Source: an uncultured Collinsella sp. (GTDB taxonomy: Bacteria > Actinomycetota > Coriobacteriia > Coriobacteriales > Coriobacteriaceae). From it: a stretch of DNA of 21,889 bases. Made by a program: the position numbers and the translations under genes. The stretch covers positions 1 to 21,889 of the forward strand of contig CAUFXK010000033.1 of assembly GCA_959596495.1 (NCBI GenBank). Reading direction: 5' to 3'. The notes beneath the pieces are model-generated. The model was given only the letters and a program-made list of their open reading frames with translations, did not search any database and was not told where the DNA came from. Positions 7,912-14,462 of this stretch are shown here, piece after piece. The first letter of the stretch is position 1, and every line of letters starts with the position of its first letter.

Positions 7912-8733
7912 CTACAGCAGATGCTCCTGGATAAAGACCGCGATGCCGTCCTCGTCGTTGCTCGCGGTTACAAAATCGGCAGCGGCACGGGTGGCGTCGC
8001 TGCCGTTTGCCATGGCCACACCCACGCCGGCGTCAGCCACCATGCAGGTGTCGTTGTCCGCATCGCCAAACACACAGATGTTCTGGAGCTCCATGTCGTT
8101 GAGTTCCGCCACGCGCACAAGGCCGCGCGTCTTGGACACGCGCGGATCCATGAACTCGTAGAGCCGCTGCGTGGTCTGCAGAGCCGCCGCCTTAACAGTG
8201 TCATCGGCAAACGTCGATGCCCGCTCAATCACCCGCGGCATTACCTCGGGCGCCATGGTAAACATCACCTTGGGCTGCGGCTCGCGCAAAAACTCGACAA
8301 AATCGACCACTTGGTAGGGCACGCCGTCGACGCGCGACAGGTGCTCGACGCACGCGTTGCTCTCGGGCACGTAGAACACGCCGTCTCGGGGGCAGACGGG
8401 CGTTGCCGGAAGGTCCGCCATGTGCTTGCAGATGCGCGCGATGGTCTCGCCCGGCAGCGGATAGCTCAGCTCGTTGATGTCGTGTGCACGGTCGATGACC
8501 TCGGCGCCGCCGCAGCCCACCAGCACGTCCACCAGGCCTTCGATGCCCCAGAGCTTGTACATGGCCTCGGTCGCGTGGGCGTCGCGCCCGGTGCACAGGC
8601 CAAAAAGCGCGCCGCGCTCGCGCAGGGCGCGGATCGCCGCCACGGTGCGCGGGGACACCGTGTGCTGGCTCGTGAGCAGCGTACCGTCAATATCGCAGAA
8701 CACGGCTTTGATGTGGCTGAAGGTGGTGTCCAT
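7912..8733 (-). CDS. Cof-type HAD-superfamily phosphatase
   Basis: A cytosolic phosphohydrolase of 273 residues, the usual length for the HAD-IIB (Cof) family. These use an aspartyl-phosphate intermediate to remove phosphate from sugar phosphates, flavin or nucleotide precursors; the substrate cannot be read from the sequence. Motif I is DIDGT at 14-18 (nucleophile Asp14, acid/base Asp16). Motif II is CTGR with Thr48, motif III is Lys201, and motif IV is GDADND at 223-228. The cap domain lies at about 85-195. The start at 8731-8733 is chosen because the HAD fold begins at once and AGAAAGG lies just upstream. A longer in-frame reading to 8922 would translate two palindromic repeats and is rejected. 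It is a single-gene unit with its own candidate promoter and terminator. Confidence 0.93.
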   Translation of the reverse strand: MDTTFSHIKAVFCDIDGTLLTSQHTVSPRTVAAIRALRERGALFGLCTGRDAHATEAMYKLWGIEGLVDVLVGCGGAEVIDRAHDINELSYPLPGETIARICKHMADLPATPVCPRDGVFYVPESNACVEHLSRVDGVPYQVVDFVEFLREPQPKVMFTMAPEVMPRVIERASTFADDTVKAAALQTTQRLYEFMDPRVSKTRGLVRVAELNDMELQNICVFGDADNDTCMVADAGVGVAMANGSDATRAAADFVTASNDEDGIAVFIQEHLL

Positions 8734-8788
8734 GGGGGCCTTTCTGGGTTGTGCGGCGGTGCTGAATGTGGTCGGAAATGGTGTACAT

Positions 8789-8819
8789 GGTATACCAAGG
8801 CGCAGGCGCGGCCCGTCAA
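8789..8819 (-). promoter_or_regulatory. Candidate promoter and dyad operator of the HAD gene
   Basis: Read leftwards: TTGACG (8814-8819), then TATACC (8789-8794) after 19 bases, or GTATAC after 18. The -10 lies inside a dyad at 8780-8796, GGTGTAC-ATG-GTATACC, with one mismatch between arms. Over-long spacing plus a dyad on the -10 suggests a regulated promoter; no regulator gene lies beside it. Confidence 0.4.
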
Positions 8820-8822
8820 AGC

Positions 8823-8860
8823 AAAAACCACCACAAAGGTGCCTGGCCCCTTTGTGGTGG
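8823..8860 (-). repeat. Family A palindromic element, copy 2
   Basis: Perfect 12-base-pair stem CCACCACAAAGG (8828-8839) with CCTTTGTGGTGG (8849-8860) and nine-base loop TGCCTGGCC. Read leftwards it ends in five T (8827-8823), so it has the form of a Rho-independent terminator. It lies between the MFS gene and the HAD promoter, sixteen bases from a family B element. It is nearly identical to copy 3 at 10391-10428. Confidence 0.85.
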
Positions 8861-8875
8861 CCGGATCCGCGGCGC

Positions 8876-8941
8876 AAACCATCACAACATTCGACGTTAT
8901 TCGGCAAAATCGAGATTTTCATCGAATGTTGTGATGGATTT
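8876..8941. repeat. Family B palindromic element, copy 1 (inverted)
   Basis: Perfect 16-base-pair outer arms CCATCACAACATTCGA (8879-8894) and their complement (8922-8937) enclose a 27-base centre. The centre aligns with the other two copies only when this one is read on the opposite strand, so the element has an orientation and this copy is inverted. Its last base is the first base of the MFS stop codon. Confidence 0.88.
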
Positions 8942-10221
8942 TACTGCCTTGCGGCACAATCAAAATGCCGGCGCCCAAACAGCAGCAACGCCGCGGGGAC
9001 TGCCGTCACGACCATGCCTGCTCCGATGAGTGTCTGCTGCACGCCAAATGTCGCCGCCAGCCACGGAGCAATCGCCAGCGGCGCCACGCCGGCAAACATA
9101 TTGCCAAAGCCCATGACCGAGTTCACACGACCGAGCTGCTCGAGCGGTGCCGTCGTCTGCACAATGGTGTTGTGGAGCGGGCTGACGACACCCCAAGCTA
9201 TGCCCAAGGCGATCTGGCCAACGAGGGCCACGCCCACGTACGGCGTCCCCACATAGAGCAGGCTTCCCAGGCCCACGGACATGAGCGCCACGAGAAGCGT
9301 TTTAAGGTTGACCAGGTGCGGCGGCAAGCGGAGCGCGAGCACGGCACCCAGCACCGCGCCCACGCCCGAGGCCGACGAGAGCCAGCCCATCCACTCAACG
9401 CCGACGCGTAGGACATCGCGATAGAAGAACGATTCCAGCGGGTCGAAGGCTCCATAGCCAAAGTTCGAAAGAAAAATGATGCAGAAAAGTAGCGCGAGGA
9501 CGCTGTTGGTGAAGACTGTCTTGATGCTGGCTGCGAAGGTGGCGCGGGCGGACGTGCTGGGGTTGGAGCTTTGTCCCGCACGCTCCCCTTCCTCTGCCGA
9601 ATCGGCATCCGCATGCCCGGCGACATGGCTGGTCTGCGGCCTAAAGCCCCAACCGACGACGAACGCCAGCACGGTAAAGAGCATCATGAGCACGAACACC
9701 GTGCGCGACGACGCAGCCGCCGCGACAAAGCCGCCCAGCGTGGGGCCAACGATGATACTCACGTTTGAAAACATGGCGATGGCGGAGTTGATGTCTTTGA
9801 GCTCGACGGGGTCGTCGGTGAGATACGCCGGATAGGACGTGGCGATGGGCTGGGCGAATCCCATCGTAAAGCCCAGAAACACCGCGCCGAGTAGGACGAC
9901 GCCGGTCGCGCTACCAAAGGCGATGATTGCCGTGCCAGTTGCGAGAGCGCCGATGATGCTCAGCAAGAAATGGCGGCGCGGGCCCCAGGCATCGAGCGCC
10001 GCTCCACCCGCAAAGGATCCCAGGATCACAAATACATTCATAAACAGGACGGCCAGCGATGTCGCGACGACCGAAGCGCCGTCCGCATAGGTGAGCGTTC
10101 CGATGACGCCGATAAAGTAGCTGGTCTGAAAACCGGTGTAGATGAGAAAGCGCATCGCCACCAGGCGCTTGGCCTGCACGGACAGCGATGATTGAGGCTT
10201 TGAGAAAAGAGAGGCGAGCAT
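8941..10221 (-). CDS. Major facilitator superfamily transporter, probable exporter
   Basis: An integral membrane transporter of 426 residues with about twelve hydrophobic segments in two halves split by a polar loop (about 200-225, rich in Asp, Glu and Ser), the standard MFS size and layout. ALDAWGPRRH after the second membrane segment matches motif A (GxLaDrxGrrr) at the cytoplasmic loop. The general style is that of enterobactin-exporter/MFS_3-like drug efflux proteins; the substrate is unknown. The start at 10219-10221 follows AAGGAG by five bases; an upstream in-frame start at 10260 lacks one. It is transcribed alone from a promoter lying between the arms of an inverted repeat (10351-10387), so a ligand-responsive repressor is likely. 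A family B palindrome abuts its stop codon. Confidence 0.9.
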   Translation of the reverse strand: MLASLFSKPQSSLSVQAKRLVAMRFLIYTGFQTSYFIGVIGTLTYADGASVVATSLAVLFMNVFVILGSFAGGAALDAWGPRRHFLLSIIGALATGTAIIAFGSATGVVLLGAVFLGFTMGFAQPIATSYPAYLTDDPVELKDINSAIAMFSNVSIIVGPTLGGFVAAAASSRTVFVLMMLFTVLAFVVGWGFRPQTSHVAGHADADSAEEGERAGQSSNPSTSARATFAASIKTVFTNSVLALLFCIIFLSNFGYGAFDPLESFFYRDVLRVGVEWMGWLSSASGVGAVLGAVLALRLPPHLVNLKTLLVALMSVGLGSLLYVGTPYVGVALVGQIALGIAWGVVSPLHNTIVQTTAPLEQLGRVNSVMGFGNMFAGVAPLAIAPWLAATFGVQQTLIGAGMVVTAVPAALLLFGRRHFDCAARQ

Positions 10222-10240
10222 GGAGACTCCTTGTTTCATA

Positions 10241-10263
10241 CGAATGCGAACGGCGGGCATTCG
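10241..10263 (-). other. Leader hairpin ahead of the MFS gene
   Basis: CGAATGC (10241-10247) and GCATTCG (10257-10263) form a 7-base-pair stem in the MFS leader, just upstream of the AAGGAG ribosome binding site. A competing GGCG/CGCC pairing overlaps it. It could influence translation; evidence is weak. Confidence 0.3.
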
Positions 10264-10350
10264 CCACCGTCTGTCAAATCAATCTATCCGCATGAAACAT
10301 TAAGGACGCATCAAGCCCCTTCTCTCCGTTTTTCGCCCGTCATGAACCAC

Positions 10351-10387
10351 TTGGTAGATTGTAAAGCATGTCTCACACATCTACCAA
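10351..10387 (-). promoter_or_regulatory. MFS promoter embedded in a 9-bp inverted repeat
   Basis: Read leftwards: -35 TTGGTA (10382-10387), 18-base spacer, -10 TACAAT (10358-10363). Perfect arms TTGGTAGAT (10351-10359) and ATCTACCAA (10379-10387) overlap the -35 and the -10 and flank the spacer. This layout suits a repressor dimer, or a pair of dimers, that blocks polymerase. The predicted leader is about 120 bases. Confidence 0.6.
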
Positions 10388-10390
10388 AGC

Positions 10391-10428
10391 AAAAACCACC
10401 ACAAAGGTACCTGTCCCCTTTGTGGTGG
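10391..10428 (-). repeat. Family A palindromic element, copy 3
   Basis: The same perfect 12-base-pair stem as copy 2 (10396-10407 with 10417-10428), loop TACCTGTCC, and five T read leftwards (10395-10391). It lies directly upstream of the MFS promoter and downstream of moaC-mobB, in the orientation expected of a terminator for that operon. Confidence 0.87.
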
Positions 10429-10449
10429 AAGTGACGTTTGCCCAGATAA

Positions 10450-10484
10450 AACCTGCCAAAAAACCTGTCCCTTTTTGGCAGGTT
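10450..10484 (-). repeat. Palindrome sharing the family A loop on a different stem
   Basis: Perfect 13-base-pair stem AACCTGCCAAAAA (10450-10462) with its complement (10472-10484) and loop ACCTGTCCC. The loop matches the centre of family A copy 3 (ACCTGTCCC at 10410-10418), yet the stem is unrelated. Read leftwards, the second arm ends in TTTT, so it can also act as a terminator. Confidence 0.75.
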
Positions 10485-10499
10485 ATGGCAGCGCAGCGA

Positions 10500-10599
10500 G
10501 CCGGTTCCAAGTGCCCCAGGTCGCCCCGAAAGAGGAGCGACGCGTACTTTGGTACGCGAGCGACGGCTTGAGGGGCGAGATGGGGTGCTTGGGGCCGGC
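10500..10599. other. Long structured hairpin 3' of moaC-mobB
   Basis: About 100 bases fold into one stacked hairpin: GCCGG with CCGGC at the base; a long middle stem (10507-10527 with 10572-10592, two mismatches and two G-T pairs among 21 positions); and a perfect tip CGCGTAC/GTACGCG (10541-10547 with 10552-10558) with loop TTTG. It lies thirteen bases past the stop codon at 10613. It may be a 3' mRNA structure, a repeat element or an RNA. A 78-codon open frame across it has no ribosome binding site and reads through the palindromes, so it is not called. Confidence 0.6.
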
Positions 10600-10612
10600 G
10601 CAGCGTCAAGCC

Positions 10613-11914
10613 TTAAAGGTGGTCTTGGATAAGGTCGCAGATGGCTCGGGCGTCGTTGATGTTGATGGCTCGGGTCGCAAAGCCGGCGTCGAAGGCCTGA
10701 CGCGCCAGGGCCTCGTTGCAGGCAAGGGCCAGCGTGTGACCGTCGACCAGGTCGAGCGAGCTCTTGCCGCGCAGACGGTCGACACCGGAGCGTGCGACCA
10801 CGATGTTGTCGAAGCCCTCGGCTTTGTAGCCCTCGATGATCACCACGTCGACATCGTTGTAACGCGACAGCAGCTCACGCGCGGGCATCTCGTCCTCCTC
10901 GCGTGTGTCGGCGTACTCCGCCCAGCGCGTGGCGCAGATGAGGCCCACGTGCTTGGATCCGGCCTGGTGATGGCGCCACGTATCCTTAGCAGGCACATCG
11001 ATATCAAAGCCATGATGCCCATGATGCTTGAGCGAACCCACGCGCAGGCCGCGGCGGGTGAGCTCGGCAATGACCTTCTCGACGAGCGTGGTCTTGCCCG
11101 AGTTTTGGTAGCCGATAAACGCGATCGCGGGGACGGCCGGTGTCGGAGCTGCGGGCGCGACGGCGACGGGTGCACTCGCGGGCGCGTTACCGTCTGCGGC
11201 AGCAGCCTCAACAGCAGCAGCCTGACGCTCGACACGATCCCACGCGCCCGAGCGGCCGCCCTCCTTGTGCAGCAGGCGCACGTCGACGATCTCCATGCCG
11301 CGATCGACTGCCTTGCACATGTCATAGATCGTTAAGCACGCGGCACTCGCGCCGGTCAGAGCCTCCATCTCGATACCCGTCTTGCCCGTCACGCCCGCCG
11401 TAACCAGCACGTGAAAGCCAACCTGTCCGTCCGCGCGCGCCGGTGCCCAGCCCTCGGGCACGTCTTCGGCCGGCGTCCCCGCCGGGGCGATGGGCGCAAT
11501 GTCGCACTTACTCTTGGTAATGAGCAGCGGATGGCACATGGGGATGATGTCGCTCGTGCGTTTGATGGCCATGATGCCCGCCACGCGCGCGCAGGCAAGC
11601 ACGTCGCCCTTTTTGGCGCGGTCCTGCAGCACCATAGCCTGCGTCTCAGGGTGCATGAGGATGGTGCCCTCGGCGATGGCAATGCGATGGGTCTCGGCCT
11701 TGTCGGACACGTCGACCATGCGCACCTCGCCCTTGGCGTCCACATGCGTCAGCTCGTCGCGACGGGCGTCACGGGCGGGCTCGGCGACAGCGCTGGCAGA
11801 CGGCTGCGCGGACGCGTCAGCGTTGCCAGCATTCGCCGCAGCCGTGGCTTTGTGGGCAGACATCGCGGCCCTGCGAGCGGCCTTGGTGGCATCGGCGTAC
11901 CTGCTCTTGGCCAT
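10613..11914 (-). CDS. moaC-mobB: Fused molybdenum cofactor protein: MoaC (cPMP synthase) plus MobB
   Basis: A single 433-residue chain. Residues 1-54 are a basic/Ala-rich extension. Residues 55-225 are MoaC, which converts the MoaA product to cyclic pyranopterin monophosphate; conserved stretches are MAIKRTSDIIPMCHPL (115-130), GKTGIEMEALTGAS (177-190) and LTIYDMCKAV, containing the family's catalytic lysine and histidine positions. An Ala/Pro linker (231-262) joins a MobB domain (263-433) with the P-loop GYQNSGKTT (268-276) and VVIIEGYK (357-364). MobB is a GTP-binding accessory to the guanylylation step of molybdopterin. The ATG at 11912-11914 follows GGAGG (11923-11927). Only four bases separate it from the moaA stop, so the two are co-translated. 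The fusion links an early and a late step of the pathway; it is seen directly in the unbroken frame. Confidence 0.93.
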   Translation of the reverse strand: MAKSRYADATKAARRAAMSAHKATAAANAGNADASAQPSASAVAEPARDARRDELTHVDAKGEVRMVDVSDKAETHRIAIAEGTILMHPETQAMVLQDRAKKGDVLACARVAGIMAIKRTSDIIPMCHPLLITKSKCDIAPIAPAGTPAEDVPEGWAPARADGQVGFHVLVTAGVTGKTGIEMEALTGASAACLTIYDMCKAVDRGMEIVDVRLLHKEGGRSGAWDRVERQAAAVEAAAADGNAPASAPVAVAPAAPTPAVPAIAFIGYQNSGKTTLVEKVIAELTRRGLRVGSLKHHGHHGFDIDVPAKDTWRHHQAGSKHVGLICATRWAEYADTREEDEMPARELLSRYNDVDVVIIEGYKAEGFDNIVVARSGVDRLRGKSSLDLVDGHTLALACNEALARQAFDAGFATRAININDARAICDLIQDHL

Positions 11915-11918
11915 ATGA

Positions 11919-12974
11919 TCATCCTCCGATTTGGGACATAAATCGTTGCGTGCCCTCAATTATCGCGTGTTCCTGCGGTTTGTGGGCCACGGCATCGCGC
12001 CAAATCGAAAGTACCTGCATATCATCACCACGACGCAGCGCCTCACGCACCGAATACTCGGCATCGCTGAACAGACACGGACGCACGTTGCCGTCTGCCG
12101 TCAGGCGCAGACGGTTGCAATTCGCACAAAAATGATTGGACATGGCGCTAATAAAGCCAACCGTTCCCGCTGCGCCCGGAAAGTGCCAATAGCGCGCGGG
12201 GCCCGCGCCGGCAGGAGCGTCGTTGATGTCGAGCGGCTCGAGCTCGCCCAGTCCCGCCGCGGCGGCCCCGGCATTGATGCGCGCCCGCAGCTCGTCGCTC
12301 GGCACGGTGTCGCTCGCATCCCACAGCTCGGGATTGAACGCGGGCGCATGCGGGTCCACAGCGCAATGCGAGCTCGTGTGTTCGTCGCCAATGGGCATGT
12401 ATTCGATAAAGCGCAGGTGGATGGGGCGGTCGACGGTCAGTCGTGCGAGGGCCGCCACATCCTGGTTGAGCCGGCGCACCACAACACAGTTGACCTTAAC
12501 GGGCTCAAAGCCCCAAGCCAGCGCCGCGTCGATGCCAGCCATGGTCTGTTCGAGCCGACCCAGGCGCGTGATCTTTCCAAACAGCGTAGGGTCGAGTGTG
12601 TCGAGCGAAATGTTGACGCGGTTAAGCCCGGCATCTTTGAGCTGCGGTGCCAGCTTGGGCAGCAGAGCGCCGTTGGTGGTAAGCGAGATGTCCTCGATCT
12701 GCGGAATCGCGCGGATGTCGCGAATGAGCGGGATGATACGGCGGCTGACCAGCGGCTCGCCGCCCGTCAGGCGCACGCGACGAATGCCCTCCCCCGCCAC
12801 CAAGCGCACAAAGCGGGCGATTTCCTCGGCGCTGAGCAGCTCGTCGTGCGCGCGGGGTGCCACGCCATCGGCCGGCATGCAGTAAATGCAGCGGAAATTG
12901 CACTTGTCGGTAACGGCAATGCGCAGGTAGTTGATATCGCGGCCAAAGCCGTCATGTTGCACGCGCCCGTCCAC
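11919..12974 (-). CDS. moaA: GTP 3',8-cyclase (radical SAM, molybdenum cofactor synthesis)
   Basis: A 351-residue cytosolic radical-SAM enzyme that cyclises GTP in the first step of molybdopterin synthesis; MoaC completes the product, and MoaC is fused in the next gene. The SAM-binding cluster motif is Cys25-x3-Cys29-x2-Cys32, followed by GGEP at 71-74. The second, substrate-binding iron-sulphur cluster has Cys283, Cys286 and Cys300 in CANCNRLRLTADGNVRPC. The chain ends in the double glycine (IGG) that is essential in MoaA. Both clusters and the full length are intact. Translation starts at GTG (12972-12974) with GGGAGG five bases upstream; this gives the usual N-terminus before INYLRIAVT. 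It is first in a two-gene operon with moaC-mobB. No MoaD/MoaE or MobA is present in the window. Confidence 0.96.
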   Translation of the reverse strand: MDGRVQHDGFGRDINYLRIAVTDKCNFRCIYCMPADGVAPRAHDELLSAEEIARFVRLVAGEGIRRVRLTGGEPLVSRRIIPLIRDIRAIPQIEDISLTTNGALLPKLAPQLKDAGLNRVNISLDTLDPTLFGKITRLGRLEQTMAGIDAALAWGFEPVKVNCVVVRRLNQDVAALARLTVDRPIHLRFIEYMPIGDEHTSSHCAVDPHAPAFNPELWDASDTVPSDELRARINAGAAAAGLGELEPLDINDAPAGAGPARYWHFPGAAGTVGFISAMSNHFCANCNRLRLTADGNVRPCLFSDAEYSVREALRRGDDMQVLSIWRDAVAHKPQEHAIIEGTQRFMSQIGG

Positions 12975-13014
12975 GCAGCCCTCCCCTCACGCGGCGTTTT
13001 ATTCTTCTGAAAAC

Positions 13015-13020
13015 ATAATA
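13015..13020 (-). promoter_or_regulatory. Candidate -10 box of the moaA operon
   Basis: Read leftwards, TATTAT lies about 40 bases upstream of the GTG start, giving a short leader of some 34 bases. The matching -35 is weak (TCGGCA at a 16-base spacing). The leader is too short for a molybdenum cofactor riboswitch. Confidence 0.4.
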
Positions 13021-13106
13021 CCCCACGAGAGAATCATGCCGACACCCGTACGACAGGACAGGTCGCTTCGAGCAAAACGGACTTTCCAAGCCCATCCTCA
13101 GCATAC

Positions 13107-13171
13107 AAACCATCACAACATTCGATGCTTTTTCCGATTTAGGCAAAAAACGTCGAATGTTGTGATGGTTT
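13107..13171. repeat. Family B palindromic element, copy 2
   Basis: Perfect 19-base-pair outer arms (13107-13125 with 13153-13171), then an imperfect inner stem with T-rich and A-rich strands and a short GATTTA-like loop. The whole 65-base element is a near-perfect palindrome. It lies 38 bases past the stop of the nuclease-like gene and upstream of the moaA promoter. It differs from copy 3 at only a few central positions. Confidence 0.92.
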
Positions 13172-13209
13172 GCCTGCCCGCAGCGCCCCGCAGAAGGACC
13201 AAAGCACCC

Positions 13210-14247
13210 CTAAAGACCGCCGTCCCAGTGTCGAATCACGAATTCTCGCAGGTCGTTTTGACGTTTCTGGAACGCTTCGCTTCGGTCGCACTTAAGGCCC
13301 ATAGCGAGCGCGATGGCGTTCATCGCCCGGTGCAATTGCAGCTGGTGGGCAAACTGAGTCCCGGTGAGAACGATCATCCTAAAGCCCAGCGCGCTCAGCA
13401 CGGTCATACGCTCCGCATCCGACGCGCTGCGCTGTTTATCAAGATGGTCCGAGCCGTTGTATTCAATCCCCGTGCCGCTCGCAGGCGCATATACGTCGAT
13501 CTCGAAATACCCGGCCTTTGCGAGATACTTGAACTCGTTGGGAACATCGACCCGATGGTTGAGCTCGATCTTGGCGTATCCCAGCCCTCCCTGGGAACGT
13601 TTTGCTACGACCATGATTGCGGTGGCCGTCTCCATAGGCGACCGCGCGCCATCGTGCACGCGCTTGAGCACGGCGGCCGCGCGTATAGCCCCCTGACGAG
13701 ATCGGTTCTCATTGCAATAAGCAATCAAATCGGCAACGGTATACCTCTGCCCCATCTCGATATAATCGCCTGTCGACAGATGATTCAAATGGTATCGGGC
13801 ACAGATTTCGTAGCCATATTCCAGCTGCTCGGGCTCGCCCATCCACGAACCCGCTTGGACAAAGCACATGGCCTCATCAACCACCAGAAGGCCCTCCGCC
13901 ACCTCGATAAGATGGTCTGAAGGTATCGGCGCTCCAAACACGTGGCACCTAAATCCAGCCGGCGTCGAGCGCTCAAAATCGAAGTTGACGAGTGTGTCGA
14001 TATGATCGAGCTCTTCTCGTGGAATACCAAGCGAAACCAGATAGTCGGTAACGATTCCAACTGCCGTTGAAGCCCTCAGCCCTTTGGCATCGAGCCCCAA
14101 TTTGGGCAGGTCCGCAATCGGCTCCGCCTCGTTAGCAAGCGAGTCCTCATCGTATAGGCTGCTTGCTCGCGAGAGCGGCTCGGACGGGCGCGCCACGTTG
14201 TGGTACAGCCAGGCAGTCTTATGGGACAGGACGATCGGCAGGTCCAT
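13210..14247 (-). CDS. Uncharacterised protein with a PD-(D/E)XK nuclease-like C-terminus
   Basis: A 345-residue soluble protein of unknown role. ATG at 14245-14247 follows GGAGG by four bases. The N-terminal part (1-195) opens with VLSHKTAWLYH, a phrase I associate with AbiEi-like or regulatory domains in actinobacteria, but I cannot name the family. The C-terminal part (about 200-300) follows the order of DUF559/Vsr-like folds: SPMET with Glu206, a FEIDVY strand with Asp251, IEYNG with Glu262 and Asn264, then His268, a helix with Asp277 and Arg280, and a final ALGFRMIVLT strand. Asp251 and Glu262 would be the metal-binding pair, with Asn in place of the usual final Lys. It stands alone between two family B palindromes. 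Whether it cuts DNA is unknown; a relation to these elements is speculation from position. Confidence 0.75.
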   Translation of the reverse strand: MDLPIVLSHKTAWLYHNVARPSEPLSRASSLYDEDSLANEAEPIADLPKLGLDAKGLRASTAVGIVTDYLVSLGIPREELDHIDTLVNFDFERSTPAGFRCHVFGAPIPSDHLIEVAEGLLVVDEAMCFVQAGSWMGEPEQLEYGYEICARYHLNHLSTGDYIEMGQRYTVADLIAYCNENRSRQGAIRAAAVLKRVHDGARSPMETATAIMVVAKRSQGGLGYAKIELNHRVDVPNEFKYLAKAGYFEIDVYAPASGTGIEYNGSDHLDKQRSASDAERMTVLSALGFRMIVLTGTQFAHQLQLHRAMNAIALAMGLKCDRSEAFQKRQNDLREFVIRHWDGGL

Positions 14248-14348
14248 GAGCCCTCCAATGGAGTCGGATAACCAACCTTATTCCCCTGCCCCCGGGTCCG
14301 CACACCTTCGTGCGCAAGAAAGCGATTCCACCCGGTCGAGTGGTAGAA

Positions 14349-14413
14349 AAACCATCACAACATTCGATGCTTTTCCCGATTTTGGCAAAAAACGCCGAAT
14401 GTTGTGATGGTTT
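14349..14413. repeat. Family B palindromic element, copy 3
   Basis: Perfect 18-base-pair outer arms (14349-14366 with 14396-14413) and the same 65-base layout as copy 2. It lies 49 bases past the stop of the second ABC gene, and read leftwards it ends in five T, so it probably also terminates that operon. Confidence 0.92.
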
Positions 14414-14462
14414 GAGGCGAGGTGAGGAGCATGGAGGGGTCAAAGCATCGTGCTCGAACGGG

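Noticed and set aside
8734..8922. In-frame N-terminal extension of the HAD phosphatase
   Set aside because: It would translate two palindromic repeats and the promoter region. The HAD fold begins directly after the ATG at 8733.
7731..8934. Plus-strand open frames from the AT-rich leader into the HAD gene
   Set aside because: They cross a strong terminator stem and then run antisense to a gene with all HAD motifs; no start signal was found.
10373..10609. A 78-codon leftward open frame across the hairpin stack
   Set aside because: It reads through three palindromes, overlaps the MFS promoter arm and has no ribosome binding site; it is better explained as structured non-coding DNA.
12975..13106. 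Molybdenum cofactor riboswitch upstream of moaA
   Set aside because: The predicted leader is only about 34 bases and no suitable multi-stem fold is visible between the -10 and the start codon.
7864..14413. CRISPR array made from the repeated palindromes
   Set aside because: The repeats are far apart, separated by whole genes, differ in orientation and have no regular spacers or cas genes.
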